From: JAWXCM01 sp034408745
GTDB taxonomy: Bacteria > Acidobacteriota > Terriglobia > Bryobacterales > Bryobacteraceae
Reading direction: 5' to 3'
DNA length: 14,734 nucleotides
Assembly: GCA_034408745.1 (NCBI GenBank)
Contig: JAWXCM010000273.1
Span: forward strand, 1-14,734
How positions within the stretch are numbered: the first letter of the stretch is position 1; each line of letters begins with the position of its first letter. The notes beneath the pieces were generated by a model. It did no database searches. It saw only the letters and a list, made by a program, of their open reading frames with translations, and was not told where the DNA came from. Made by a program: the position numbers and the translations under genes. Shown in pieces: positions 7,465 to 14,734 of this stretch.

Positions 7465-8043
7465 GGTGCGTTCGCCCGCTAACCGCTTTACCGTGCATTT
7501 CCCGGTGAGCGGCGATGCGGCGATGGAGCTCGCCGAGGAGACGGGCATTTTCCTGGATCGCGTGGAGGCAAAGCTGATCGCCATGGGCGTGAATACCGCA
7601 CGGCGCACCAGCCGCATTGATGTGGACCGATCAGAAACTGCACGTTCACGCTTTCGTCTGCGTACTGGCATACCACGCAGGAAGGTGGAGGCGGTTCCGA
7701 TGGCGTCGCGCTGCTGACCTCCGATATTCCCGGTCTTCGAGGACCCGGCGACGAAGAAAACGACGGATTCAGGCCCCATCGGGTGGGCCGATTACTCCAG
7801 GACGACCAGTCATCAGCACGAGTACCGGCTCACGGCGTCGATCTGCCTGGAGAATCTGCCACCTGACGACACGGTGAAGTACCGGATGTACCTGGCCAGG
7901 GTGCCGGGCCCGGGGGCGGCCGGCAACGTTTGCGGTGCGCAGATCAGGAAGGATTATCTGAGCGGTGACAAGGTGACGAGTTCGCTGGTGCTGAAGAGTC
8001 TGACGTGGCCAGCGGGTTCAAAACTGAACGTGGAGATCCAGTA
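7409..8043 (+). pseudogene. Displaced 3' part of the PPC-domain gene
   Basis: Frame 2 continues the upstream protein: MVDPGSVSSILMAMGGFG, FTVHFPVSGDAAMELAEETG, then FLDRVEAKLIAMGVNTARRT. It stops at 7715-7717 inside the second copy of the 59-bp repeat. After that stop the same frame is open again to TAG 8041-8043, with coherent text (PVFEDPATKKTTDSGPIGWA, YRLTASICLENLPPDDTVKY, SLVLKSLTWPAGSKLNVEIQ). Three pieces therefore lie in one frame, broken once by the upstream shift and once by the repeat. Within the repeat, frame 1 reads TQEGGGGSDGVALLTSDIP, as in copy 1. No recognised domain; the Trp, Tyr and beta-strand content suggests another secreted beta module. Confidence 0.65.
7674..7732 (+). 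repeat. 59-bp perfect direct repeat, copy 2
   Basis: An exact copy of 6663-6721 lies 1011 bases downstream, a multiple of three. Here the surrounding coding frame is a different one and meets a TGA inside the repeat (7715-7717), so this copy looks like the intruder. Confidence 0.97.
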
Positions 8044-8222
8044 GGCTCATCCGCGGAGGCGGGCGGCGGCGCCGGATAAGCTCAAGGACGGGCAGGACCA
8101 CCACGAGGATGGCGGCCTGTCCGATCTCCACGCCGATGTTTGAAGGACGCCAGCGACCAGCCGAGGGCTTGCCGGGCGAGGCCGTCCTCGGCCAGTGCTC
8201 TCGCGGAACCGAAGCTTCGTCT
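8018..8222 (-). pseudogene. HupE/UreJ-like membrane protein, C-terminal remnant
   Basis: On the minus strand FGSARALAEDGLARQALGW and LASF are followed, after one extra A in a run of three, by NIGVEIGQAAILVVVLPVLE and LIRRRRPP. HupE/UreJ-like proteins have HGFGFA(S/A)xLxExGL, then a FNxGVExGQ helix near their C-terminus. The His of HGFGFA and all upstream transmembrane helices are missing. Only the last two helices remain, in two frames, so this is a dead fragment. It converges with the end of the PPC-gene remnant. Confidence 0.65.
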
Positions 8223-8311
8223 CGCTGCAACTCCTCGATTGCCGTCAGGAATCATCTGCGTTAAACAGGAGTTCTCTCGATCATTTGCCCGCCCAGCAGA
8301 TCTCCGCTGTT

Positions 8312-8471
8312 TGGGAGATCGAATGGACCGAGGCCGCGCTTTCCGACATGGCGGGTGTCGATGAGGGCATCGCCCTCCGCGTCGGCGACTAACTAACGCG
8401 TCCGCTTCCACAACTACGGCCAGACCGTGCGCGTCCTGCGCGTTCGCAACCGCCGAAAGGCTTACCGCTGA
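8312..8471 (+). pseudogene. RelE/ParE-type toxin remnant with internal deletion
   Basis: WEIEWTEAALSDMAGVDEGI, then ALRVGD, ends at TAA 8390-8392. A different frame gives RVRFHNYGQTVRVLRVRNRR then KAYR, from 8397 to TGA 8469-8471. These are the N-terminal strand-helix and the last strands (LRVGDWRVxF, VRVLRVRxRREAYR) of RelE/ParE-family toxins. About 30 residues between them are gone, and a small indel (TAACT) separates the frames at the expected GDW. The C-terminal catalytic or contact residues (RxRR, Y) survive, but the protein cannot be made. No intact antitoxin is visible next to it. Confidence 0.75.
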
Positions 8472-8702
8472 AAGCGCAACGCGAATCTGGCGCCGTCGGT
8501 ATCCGCGCTCGTTTACGCTGGAGCGGCCGCGGTCGAGGGTCTGGGGACGCCTCACAACGTGATGCTGAAGGGCTACCAGGAAGAGACTCTGGTTTACGCC
8601 GTGAATTTGGGGGCGGTCACCGATCTGATCAGCCGCCTCCGCGCCGCCGGCGTCTCCCTGGGTTCGCCTGATCGCGCCGGCGTTGCACGCCAGGATCCCT
8701 GA
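8472..8702 (+). other. Unrecognised open segment after the toxin remnant
   Basis: Directly after the toxin stop the same frame stays open for 76 codons to TGA 8700-8702. The text looks protein-like (VEGLGTPHNVMLKGYQEETL, VYAVNLGAVTDLISRLRAAG) but has no ATG or GTG with a Shine-Dalgarno at its front. It could be a fragment of another gene whose start was deleted. I do not recognise the family. Confidence 0.3.
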
Positions 8703-8716
8703 AAGCGCGGCTACTA

Positions 8717-8871
8717 CTACTCGTCCCGCAACGCTTCCACAGGCTGAAGCGCGGTGGCACGCCTTGCCGGGACCAGCGATGCCAGCAGCACCGTAATGCC
8801 GATCAGCACGCTGACGGCCCCGAATACGCTGAGGTCGAACGGGCTGATGACGGCGGGGTTGCCGGGGTGGG
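8717..8871 (-). pseudogene. ADOP/MacB-type ABC transporter permease, C-terminal remnant
   Basis: The minus frame ends with SVFGAVSVLIGITVLLASLV, then PARRATALQPVEALRDE and TAG at 8717-8719. This is the last transmembrane helix and the ASxxPARRATxxxPxxALRxE terminus of FtsX/MacB permeases, common in acidobacterial ADOP transporters of about 800 residues. Upstream on the same strand the frame becomes Arg- and Pro-rich and loses similarity, so only about 50 residues survive. Confidence 0.75.
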
Positions 8872-8891
8872 TGACGGGCTCGCGGCCGCAG

Positions 8892-9056
8892 CCGGGAGTT
8901 TGCCGGGCGTTTGAGGAGGCTGCCGGGACGTGGCCGGAGATTCGTGGCAACCGTGGTCTGGTGGAGCAGATCTGGAATGAGAACGAGGGTCTGGCGAATC
9001 TGTTCATCTGGCATGTGCTTCTGAGCGACGTTCCGGTTGAGAGATGGTGGGGGTGA
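8892..9056 (+). other. Unrecognised open segment before the PhoD gene
   Basis: A plus-strand frame ending at TGA 9054-9056 reads FEEAAGTWPEIRGNRGLVEQ, then IWNENEGLANLFIWHVLLSD and VPVERWWG. Composition is protein-like and helical, unlike the antisense frame. Its upstream part overlaps the antisense of the permease remnant, so the true 5' end is missing. I do not recognise the family; probably another gene tail. Confidence 0.25.
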
Positions 9057-9120
9057 AAGCACAGAGCCTCGCTTTGCGCGTTGTACACTATCGGGATACT
9101 GGTTAAACAGACGTTGGGGT

Positions 9121-9124
9121 GGAG
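9121..9124 (+). promoter_or_regulatory. Shine-Dalgarno GGAG favouring the TTG start at 9131
   Basis: GGAG lies six bases before TTG 9131. The in-frame GTG at 9119 has no upstream purine block, and this GGAG begins within that GTG codon. Confidence 0.45.
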
Positions 9125-9130
9125 CCGTCT

Positions 9131-10696
9131 TTGCTGCGAAGAGACCTGATTCTGGGTTCGGTGCCCGCGCTTTCGCTGGCCGCCGGGTCGCGCTCCTGGG
9201 ACGCGGGGAAGGTGCTCCACATCCTGCCCACGGTCAGCGATCGGCGCATCCTGGTGAAGGCGTCGTTCTCGTCTCCGTTAGCATCCGCGCCCCTGCTGCG
9301 AGTCGGCAAGCGGCGCCAAAAAGGCGAGCAGACGGACCGTCAGCGATCCTTCTGGCGCTTCGACGCCGACGGTCTGGAACCGGGACGTCCGTACGAACTC
9401 CAGTTGGTGGACGCGCGGGGCAAAGACCTGTGCGCTCCATGGACCCTGAAGACCTTCCCTGCCCCGGAGGAACGCCCGGCGCGCTTCCGCCTGCTGATTT
9501 ACACCTGCGCGGGCGGCGATGAGCGGATCATCAGCGCCAACGGCAAGTCCAATTTTCTCAGCGTCGCGCAGAGGGGCCGTTTGCTGGATCGGGCACTCAC
9601 TTTCGCGCCCGACGCCGTTATCGCTAACGGCGACCACATCTACTGGGACCTTCGCCAGGGCTCGTTTCCGGCCAAATACGCACGGGACGTCGTCGCGGCC
9701 ACCGGCAAGTTCCGGCGCGACCTACCCATCCTGGGCACAGCCAACGAGGACGTCCTGCGAGCCGTGGGTGACCAGCAGATCCGCCGGGTGTACGGAAACC
9801 GTTTTCGCGGCGTACCGGTCTTCTTCCTCCAGGACGATCACGACTATTTTGAAAACGACGACGCGGACGAGCAAATGGTCACGTATCCGCCGGACCATTT
9901 CATGCTCCAGTTAGGCCGCGCCACCCGCCGTCTCTACTACCCGGAATTCCTGCCCGACGCCCAACGCCCTCCTGGTCTGGCCGGGGCGTCCGCTCCGGAT
10001 TCTCCGGCGGGAACAGGCGAGTGTTTCGGGACGCTGCGTTTCGGCCGCCTCGCGGAATTGCTGCTATACGATTGCCGCCGCTACCTGACGCTGGCCGGAC
10101 CAAACGCCGTGGTGGTCCCCGCCGACACGGAAAAATGGATTACCTCGCGCCTGGCCGACACCCGGATGGACCACGTGGTGCAGGTTCCGTCGCAACCTCC
10201 TGGCTGGAGTTGCGGCAAGTGGGGCGACTGGTATCCGGACGTGCGGGACGGCGACAAGCTCACCGTGGCCAAAGCCAAACCTTACTGGCAGCAGGGCTGG
10301 CTCTCTCAGCATGATCGTTTAATGAAGGCCGCGTCCGACGTGCGGACCCACATTCCGCTGTTCATTAGCGGGGATATGCACTCCATCGCCGAGGCCCATA
10401 TCCAGCGCAGCGGTCGCCTTAATTTCCAGAACAATCCCGTTGTGGCCATGCTCCCCGGATCGGTGGGGACGGGCGAGAACTGGCCCTCCGCCAACCGGGG
10501 CATGCGCGCCTTACCGCCGCATCACCTGGAAATGATCGAAAAGCAGGCCTGCCTCGAAGAGGACGGCTTCCTGATTGTCGATTTCACGCCCGCCAAAATC
10601 AACGCCCAATTTTTCCGATGGTCCCGCTCCATGCCTGACGAGGCCATCGATCAGTTGCAACCATATCGCGAAAGCGAAATACAACGACTCGCCTGA
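9131..10696 (+). CDS. PhoD-like phosphodiesterase/alkaline phosphatase D family protein
   Basis: A calcineurin-like metallophosphoesterase of the PhoD type, expected to hydrolyse phosphomono- or diesters outside the cytoplasm. The start LRRDLILGSVPALSLAAGS carries a twin-arginine-like signal, as usual for PhoD, which is exported folded. A fibronectin-like N-terminal domain (about 24-112, ending YELQLVDARGKDLCAPWTLK) precedes the catalytic domain. That domain has ANGDHIYWD (about 165-173), QDDHDYF (234-240) and FISGDMHS (411-418), matching the GDxxY, DDHE/D and GDxH metal-binding motifs of the family. The total of about 521 residues is full length with no frame break. TTG 9131 is preferred over GTG 9119 because of the GGAG site; GTG would add four residues. 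A receptor-like remnant starts 24 bases downstream, so a phosphate-related pairing is conceivable but unproven. Confidence 0.9.
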   Translation: MLRRDLILGSVPALSLAAGSRSWDAGKVLHILPTVSDRRILVKASFSSPLASAPLLRVGKRRQKGEQTDRQRSFWRFDADGLEPGRPYELQLVDARGKDLCAPWTLKTFPAPEERPARFRLLIYTCAGGDERIISANGKSNFLSVAQRGRLLDRALTFAPDAVIANGDHIYWDLRQGSFPAKYARDVVAATGKFRRDLPILGTANEDVLRAVGDQQIRRVYGNRFRGVPVFFLQDDHDYFENDDADEQMVTYPPDHFMLQLGRATRRLYYPEFLPDAQRPPGLAGASAPDSPAGTGECFGTLRFGRLAELLLYDCRRYLTLAGPNAVVVPADTEKWITSRLADTRMDHVVQVPSQPPGWSCGKWGDWYPDVRDGDKLTVAKAKPYWQQGWLSQHDRLMKAASDVRTHIPLFISGDMHSIAEAHIQRSGRLNFQNNPVVAMLPGSVGTGENWPSANRGMRALPPHHLEMIEKQACLEEDGFLIVDFTPAKINAQFFRWSRSMPDEAIDQLQPYRESEIQRLA

Positions 10697-10719
10697 AACG
10701 CGAGCAAAGGCACACTCCA

Positions 10720-11122
10720 TTGACCAGTACTCGATTGCCGATTTCGGTCCTGGCCCTCCCTGTTCGCGAGTGCTCAAAGTAACCGTTCCAATCTCTCCGG
10801 ACGCATCGTCGATCCGTCGGACGCGCCCATCGATGGCGCGCAACTCACCGTCACCAATACGGGAACGAACCAGCGGCGCGCGGTCAAGTCCTCGCCCACC
10901 GGGGAGTACACCGTTCCCCAGTTGGAACCAGGCTCCTACTCGCTGTCGGTGGAGCATCCGGGATTCCGCCGCGAGCTGGTCAGCAACCTGATCCTCGAAA
11001 CCGGCCAGAGCGCGCGTATCGACGTCACGCTGAAGGTCGGCGCTGTCACTGACTCAGTGGAAGTGCAGGCCTCGGCACCCTTGCTGAATGCCGCGTTACT
11101 GAACAGGCTCCTCGACCATTAA
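10720..11122 (+). pseudogene. N-terminal remnant of a TonB-dependent receptor (Oar-like)
   Basis: A likely TTG start (10720) gives TSTRLPISVLALP, then an indel near 10757 shifts to LFASAQSNRSNLSGRIVDPS. That frame runs through a carboxypeptidase-regulatory-like domain (LTVTNTGTNQRRAVKSSPTG, EYTVPQLEPGSYSLSVEHPG) into VTDSVEVQASAPLLNAA, where receptors normally continue into the plug. Here it stops after LLNRLLDH (TAA 11120-11122). Plug and barrel are gone. The domain is homologous to, but clearly diverged from, the same domain of the intact receptor 366 bases downstream, so it is not a recent tandem copy. Alternatively the surviving segment is a small secreted beta-sandwich, but the frameshift in the signal peptide argues against expression. 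Confidence 0.75.
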
Positions 11123-11428
11123 GGAGGGAATGGCCCGTTCGGACCACAGCGGCAAGAGGCCCGCAAGGAAGTTGCTTCCAAAAAGCTGATTTCTGGCCTA
11201 CAGGAGAAGTACTGGCGAAAAGGCAGGGAAGGAAATAGTTCGCTGTCCGGTCGAAGCGATCTGTCAGTATCGACCTAAGAAGTGCGAGCCGTGCATTGAG
11301 CATAGACGATGGCCTCCTGCCGGAGTGTACTTCCAAACTCAGGCACAAGCCGCCAAAGAAAAAGGAAACCGGCCAATCTTCCACTTCTGTGTCGCGCACC
11401 CGATTGCTTCAGGAATAGCCCCCCACCT
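11123..11428 (+). other. Intergenic stretch without a recognisable gene
   Basis: I see no convincing coding frame, tRNA or strong terminator here. GC content is locally lower than in the genes. Short frames on both strands lack start signals and known motifs. It may be degraded receptor or mobile-element sequence; nothing can be named. Confidence 0.4.
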
Positions 11429-11456
11429 TTGCGGTCCGGTTGCCTTGCGATAGAGT
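11429..11456 (+). promoter_or_regulatory. Candidate promoter of the downstream receptor
   Basis: TTGCGG (11429-11434), a 16-base spacer and TAGAGT (11451-11456) form a moderate sigma70-like site about 30 bases before the start at 11488. It is weaker than the promoter of the other receptor. Confidence 0.3.
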
Positions 11457-11472
11457 GAAGGCGAGTTTCCCG

Positions 11473-11478
11473 AGGAGG
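11473..11478 (+). promoter_or_regulatory. Strong Shine-Dalgarno AGGAGG for the TTG start at 11488
   Basis: A perfect AGGAGG lies nine bases before TTG 11488, which directly precedes a signal peptide. It decides the unusual TTG start. Confidence 0.75.
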
Positions 11479-11487
11479 TATCCGACG

Positions 11488-14400
11488 TTGACTGGATTAC
11501 GGTTGTGCACATTGCTGGCCCTCGTGGCCTGTCTGCCACTCGCATTCGCTCAGGATCCGAGAGGGCGCATTCTGGGTCGCGTCGTCGACACTTCCGGAGC
11601 TCTCGTCCCCGGCATCTCCATCACGGTGACCAACGTCGAAACCGGCGTCGTCAATACGGTCGTATCCAACCAGTCCGGTAACTACCTGGCGCCCTTCCTG
11701 AACCCCGGAACGTACCGCGTCACCTCCGAAAACGCCGGCTTCAAGCGCTTTGAACGCAGCGCGGTCGATGTCCGCGTGGGCGACGCCATCAATATCGAGG
11801 TTGTCCTGGAGCCCGGAGCCATCACCGAGTCCATCACGGTTAACACAGAAACCCCTCTGCTGGAAACTACCGAGTCGGGCGTTGGTCAGGTTGTCGACCG
11901 CAAGCGCCTGCTGGACCTTCCCCTCGCGGGCGGCAATCCGTATTACCTCCTGCAGCTCACCCCCGGCATCATCTCCACCAACGCCTCCTCGCACGGCTGG
12001 TTTCCCCACGCCCTCGATTCCATCTCCGGAATCGCCGCCGCGGGAACCCGCGCGCGTTCCTCCCAGTTCGCGATGGACGGTAACCCCGTCATGACCCAGA
12101 ACGGCCAGGTATCGTACTCGCCTCCCCCGGAAATGGTGCAGGAAATGAAGGTGCAGACCGCACCTTTCGACGCCTCACTTGGCGGGTTCTCGGGAGCCAA
12201 TATCAATATCGTCACCCGCTCGGGCACCAACCAGTTCAAGGGCGATTTCTGGTTCTCTCACTACAGCCGTCCACTCACCACGCGGAATTTCTTCGTCAAT
12301 CGCTTCATCTTCGACCCCACCACCGGACCGATTACCGAGGCGAAGAAGAAATCCCAGTGGCCGCCCGTTTTGACCAACCGTTACCGGGCGACGATCGCTG
12401 GACCGGTGATCCGCAACCGGACCTTCTTCGTCTACGGTTTCGACATGCTGGACCGCAAGCGCCCCGTTACCGGCACCAACAGCGTGCCGACCGAGGCGCA
12501 GCGCCGGGGCGATTTCAGCGAACTGCTGAAGCTTGGCTCGCGCTATCAGATCTACGACCCCAACACCACGGTCGAAGCCCCCGGTGGCCGGTTCTCCCGG
12601 CAGCCGTTCCCCGGCAATATCCTGCCGTCCAGCCGCATTGATCCCGTGGCCGCGAAGATAGCCGCGCTCTACCCCACTCCAAACGACTTCACTAATCCCG
12701 AAGCCCGGAATAACTTCATCCAGCCCATCGGCACTCGCGTCGATTACTTCTCGCATTCTTTTCGGGCGGATCACACGTTTACCGATAAACACCGGATTTA
12801 CGGTTCGCTCGCCTACTCCAATCTCGACGAGCCGGGCAATCAGCGCTTTGCGCCCGCCACCAGCGTAGGCCAGATTGAAGACCGCATGCACCGCGGGATC
12901 ACCGTCGACGATGTCTACGTTCTTACGCCCAACACCATTCTGAACGTGCGCTATGGCCTCACGCGCTACATGAACACCGTCAGTCCACTCAGCCTGGGCA
13001 CGGATCTCGGTGCGCTGGGATTCGACAGTTCACTGGTCAACGCGCTGGATAAATCGCTGCAGACGCTGCCGGCGATCCAGATCCAGGGCCTGCAGACGCT
13101 CAGCCAGGCTGGCGGATACACCTCGGCGACAAATTACCACACCATTAACGGGAACATCACTCAGAATCGCGGCAATCATTCCCTGCGCTTTGGCGGCGAA
13201 CTCCGCATTTTCCAGGAAAATCGCACCACGCTCGGAAACTACGTCCCGCTGCTTGATTTCCAGGCCGCATACACCCGGGGACCTCTGGATAATTCCCCCA
13301 CCGCCCCGATTGGCCAGGGCATGGCATCGTTCCTCCTCGGCATCCCCACCGGCGGAGGCCGCGACCTGAACGCCAGTTACGCCCAGCAATCCCGCTACAT
13401 GGGGATCTTCCTCCACGACGACTGGAAGGTCTCGCCGTCTCTCACCCTCAACATCGGGCTCCGCTGGGAGGTGGAAACTCCCACAACGGAGCGCTACAAC
13501 CGAACCATCCGCGGTTTCGACGGCCCCGTCACCAACCCGATCGAGGCACAGGCCCGTGCCAGGTACGCCACGGCCCCGATCCCGGAACTCCCGGCCTCTC
13601 AGTTCCGCACCCCTGGTGGCCTGCTGTTCTCCGGCGTCAACGGGGTCTCCAGAGGTCTCTGGAACGCCGACCGGAACAACTTCGCCCCCCGATTCGGTTT
13701 CGCCTGGAAGGTTCTGCCCAAAACTGTTGTCCGGGGCGGGTACGGTATCTTCTATGAGCTGATCGGAGCCACCGTGACCGACGTCAACCAGCAGGGCTTC
13801 AGCCAGCGAACCAACCTGATTCCGTCGATCGACAACGGGATGAGTTACGTCGCCTCGCTGAAGAATCCTTTCCCGGCAGGGTTCCTGCAGCCTGCCGGCG
13901 CCTCGGCGGGCCTGAAGACCTATCTGGGCCGGAGCCCCGCCTTCTTCGATCCCAGCCGGCCCAATGGCTACATGCAGCGCTGGAGCCTTGGCTTCCAGCA
14001 CGAACTCCCCCTCCGCGTGCTGCTCGACGTCGGCTATGTCGGAAATCGCGGCACAAAACTGGGTATCGACCGGGACTTTTCCGTGCTCCCGCGCGAATGG
14101 TGGAGTACCTCGCCCTCCCGCGACCAGGCACGCATCGATTTCCTTACCGCCAACTTCAACAACCCCTTCTTCGGGCTGCCCGAGTTCGACGGCTCCGGCA
14201 TCGCAGGCCGCACCATGACGCGAGCCCAGCTCCTCACCACCTACCCGCATTTCGGCTCCGTCTCCTCCACCCAGAGCCAGGGCTACTCCTGGTATCACTC
14301 CCTGCAGGCACGCATCGAAAAACGCTATTCCCGGGGATTCACCATCGGGATGTCCTATACCTGGTCGAAGTTCATGGAGGCCGTGGAGCTCCTCAACGAT

Positions 14401-14734
14401 TTCGACGCATTTCCGACGGAGGTCATTTCACCTCAGGACCGGCCTCACCACGTCTCCGTCACCGGCATCTGGGAACTCCCCGTGGGTAAGGGCCGTGCGC
14501 TCCTCGCCTCCGCTCCCGCCTGGCAGGATGGCATCCTGGGGGGCTGGCAGGTTCAGGCCATCTATCAGTACCAGACTGGCGCGCCCATCGGCTTCGGCAA
14601 TGTCATCTACAACGGCGCGAGCCTTGACGATCTCTTCATCCCATCCGGTCAACGCAGTGTGGAGCGCTGGTTCAACACCGCGGGTTTCGAACGCGATCCC
14701 GCTAAACAGCTCGCCTGGAACGTGCGCACGTTCC
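11488..14734 (+). CDS. TonB-dependent receptor, Oar-like (3' end outside window)
   Basis: An outer-membrane receptor of the same broad family as the leftward one, with 1082 codons visible and no stop. Residues 1-22 are a signal peptide (LCTLLALVACLPLAFAQ). Residues 26-108 form the carboxypeptidase-regulatory-like domain (GRVVDTSGALVPGISITVTN, NPGTYRVTSENAGFKRFE). TPLLETTESGVGQVVD (122-137) leads into the plug (LPLAGGNPYYLLQLTPGI, then ARSSQFAMDGNPVM and GFSGANINIVTRSGTNQFKG). The beta-barrel follows, with the usual NRTFFVYGFD, RRGDFSELL, FLHDDWKVSPSLTLNIGLRW, RNNFAPRFGFAWK and FTIGMSYTWSK segments. The end is expected soon beyond the window, since the family is usually 1100-1250 residues. The TTG start is fixed by AGGAGG. 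Substrate unknown. It has its own candidate promoter and no visible SusD-like or transporter partner. No frame break is seen. Confidence 0.95.
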   Translation, partial: MTGLRLCTLLALVACLPLAFAQDPRGRILGRVVDTSGALVPGISITVTNVETGVVNTVVSNQSGNYLAPFLNPGTYRVTSENAGFKRFERSAVDVRVGDAINIEVVLEPGAITESITVNTETPLLETTESGVGQVVDRKRLLDLPLAGGNPYYLLQLTPGIISTNASSHGWFPHALDSISGIAAAGTRARSSQFAMDGNPVMTQNGQVSYSPPPEMVQEMKVQTAPFDASLGGFSGANINIVTRSGTNQFKGDFWFSHYSRPLTTRNFFVNRFIFDPTTGPITEAKKKSQWPPVLTNRYRATIAGPVIRNRTFFVYGFDMLDRKRPVTGTNSVPTEAQRRGDFSELLKLGSRYQIYDPNTTVEAPGGRFSRQPFPGNILPSSRIDPVAAKIAALYPTPNDFTNPEARNNFIQPIGTRVDYFSHSFRADHTFTDKHRIYGSLAYSNLDEPGNQRFAPATSVGQIEDRMHRGITVDDVYVLTPNTILNVRYGLTRYMNTVSPLSLGTDLGALGFDSSLVNALDKSLQTLPAIQIQGLQTLSQAGGYTSATNYHTINGNITQNRGNHSLRFGGELRIFQENRTTLGNYVPLLDFQAAYTRGPLDNSPTAPIGQGMASFLLGIPTGGGRDLNASYAQQSRYMGIFLHDDWKVSPSLTLNIGLRWEVETPTTERYNRTIRGFDGPVTNPIEAQARARYATAPIPELPASQFRTPGGLLFSGVNGVSRGLWNADRNNFAPRFGFAWKVLPKTVVRGGYGIFYELIGATVTDVNQQGFSQRTNLIPSIDNGMSYVASLKNPFPAGFLQPAGASAGLKTYLGRSPAFFDPSRPNGYMQRWSLGFQHELPLRVLLDVGYVGNRGTKLGIDRDFSVLPREWWSTSPSRDQARIDFLTANFNNPFFGLPEFDGSGIAGRTMTRAQLLTTYPHFGSVSSTQSQGYSWYHSLQARIEKRYSRGFTIGMSYTWSKFMEAVELLNDFDAFPTEVISPQDRPHHVSVTGIWELPVGKGRALLASAPAWQDGILGGWQVQAIYQYQTGAPIGFGNVIYNGASLDDLFIPSGQRSVERWFNTAGFERDPAKQLAWNVRTF

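Noticed and set aside
7627..7735. A frame-1 reading across the second repeat (NCTFTLSSAYWHTTQEGGGG) that resembled a BACON-type domain start
   Set aside because: Only the first few residues resemble the domain; the frame is preceded by a stop and its downstream text is not protein-like.
7177..7779. Two minus-strand frames sharing GNIGGQQRDAIGTASTFLR (also in 6547-6969), which looked like a repeated protein motif
   Set aside because: The shared peptide is only the antisense reading of the 59-bp DNA repeat, not a protein family.
8082..9062. A 326-codon open frame on the minus strand
   Set aside because: It is Arg/Pro-rich and non-homologous except for the last 40 residues, which are part of the HupE-like remnant. 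It crosses the antisense of the toxin remnant and another frame of the permease remnant, so it is not one gene.
13030..14298. A 422-codon open frame on the minus strand
   Set aside because: It is antisense to the right-hand receptor, whose frame has clear family motifs throughout. The antisense text has no domain and reflects high GC.
1..14734. CRISPR arrays, tRNA/rRNA genes, insertion-sequence ends or a defence or biosynthetic cluster
   Set aside because: I saw no regularly spaced repeats, no cloverleaf-like or rRNA sequence, no transposase motif with inverted repeats, and no set of genes that form a recognisable multi-gene system.

Overview
The window looks like a chromosomal segment of an Acidobacteriota bacterium, most likely from the Solibacter/Bryobacterales lineage. 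Three observations support this. Each end carries a large Oar-like TonB-dependent receptor with an N-terminal carboxypeptidase-regulatory-like domain. A remnant at 3024-3380 encodes the TIGR03437 C-terminal domain, which is characteristic of Candidatus Solibacter. Decayed pieces of families expanded in that lineage (Ser/Thr kinases, ADOP-type ABC permeases, serine hydrolases, sulfatases) lie between them. GC content is high, and GTG and TTG starts are used.

Layout. Positions 1-2489 (minus) hold the first receptor, with its 3' end outside the window and a good sigma70-like promoter at 2566-2594. Positions 2641-4000 hold a plus-strand sulfatase scrap and a minus-strand serine hydrolase-TIGR03437 fusion, both broken. 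A small secreted HExxH metalloprotease (4083-4694) is intact. Two kinase scraps follow (4771-5190), then an intact exported DinB-fold protein (5204-5758). Next come a damaged cupin (5808-6266) and a secreted PPC-domain protein (from 6271) whose reading frame breaks near 7390. That gene region contains a perfect 59-bp direct repeat. Positions 8018-9056 hold remnants of a HupE/UreJ-like membrane protein, a RelE/ParE toxin and an ADOP permease, plus two unrecognised open segments. An intact PhoD-like phosphodiesterase (9131-10696) follows, then a truncated receptor N-terminus (10720-11122), about 365 bases without a gene, and the second large receptor (11488 to the window end).

How it fits together. 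I see no multi-gene pathway. The intact genes are mostly exported or envelope proteins: two receptors, a protease, an exported DinB protein and a PhoD phosphodiesterase. About 6.5 kb between the receptors is dominated by decaying genes from unrelated families. I read it as a gene graveyard between live genes, not as a new system. The most notable structural signals are the in-phase 59-bp repeat and the density of frameshifted remnants. Frameshifts could also be assembly errors if this is a draft or metagenomic contig.
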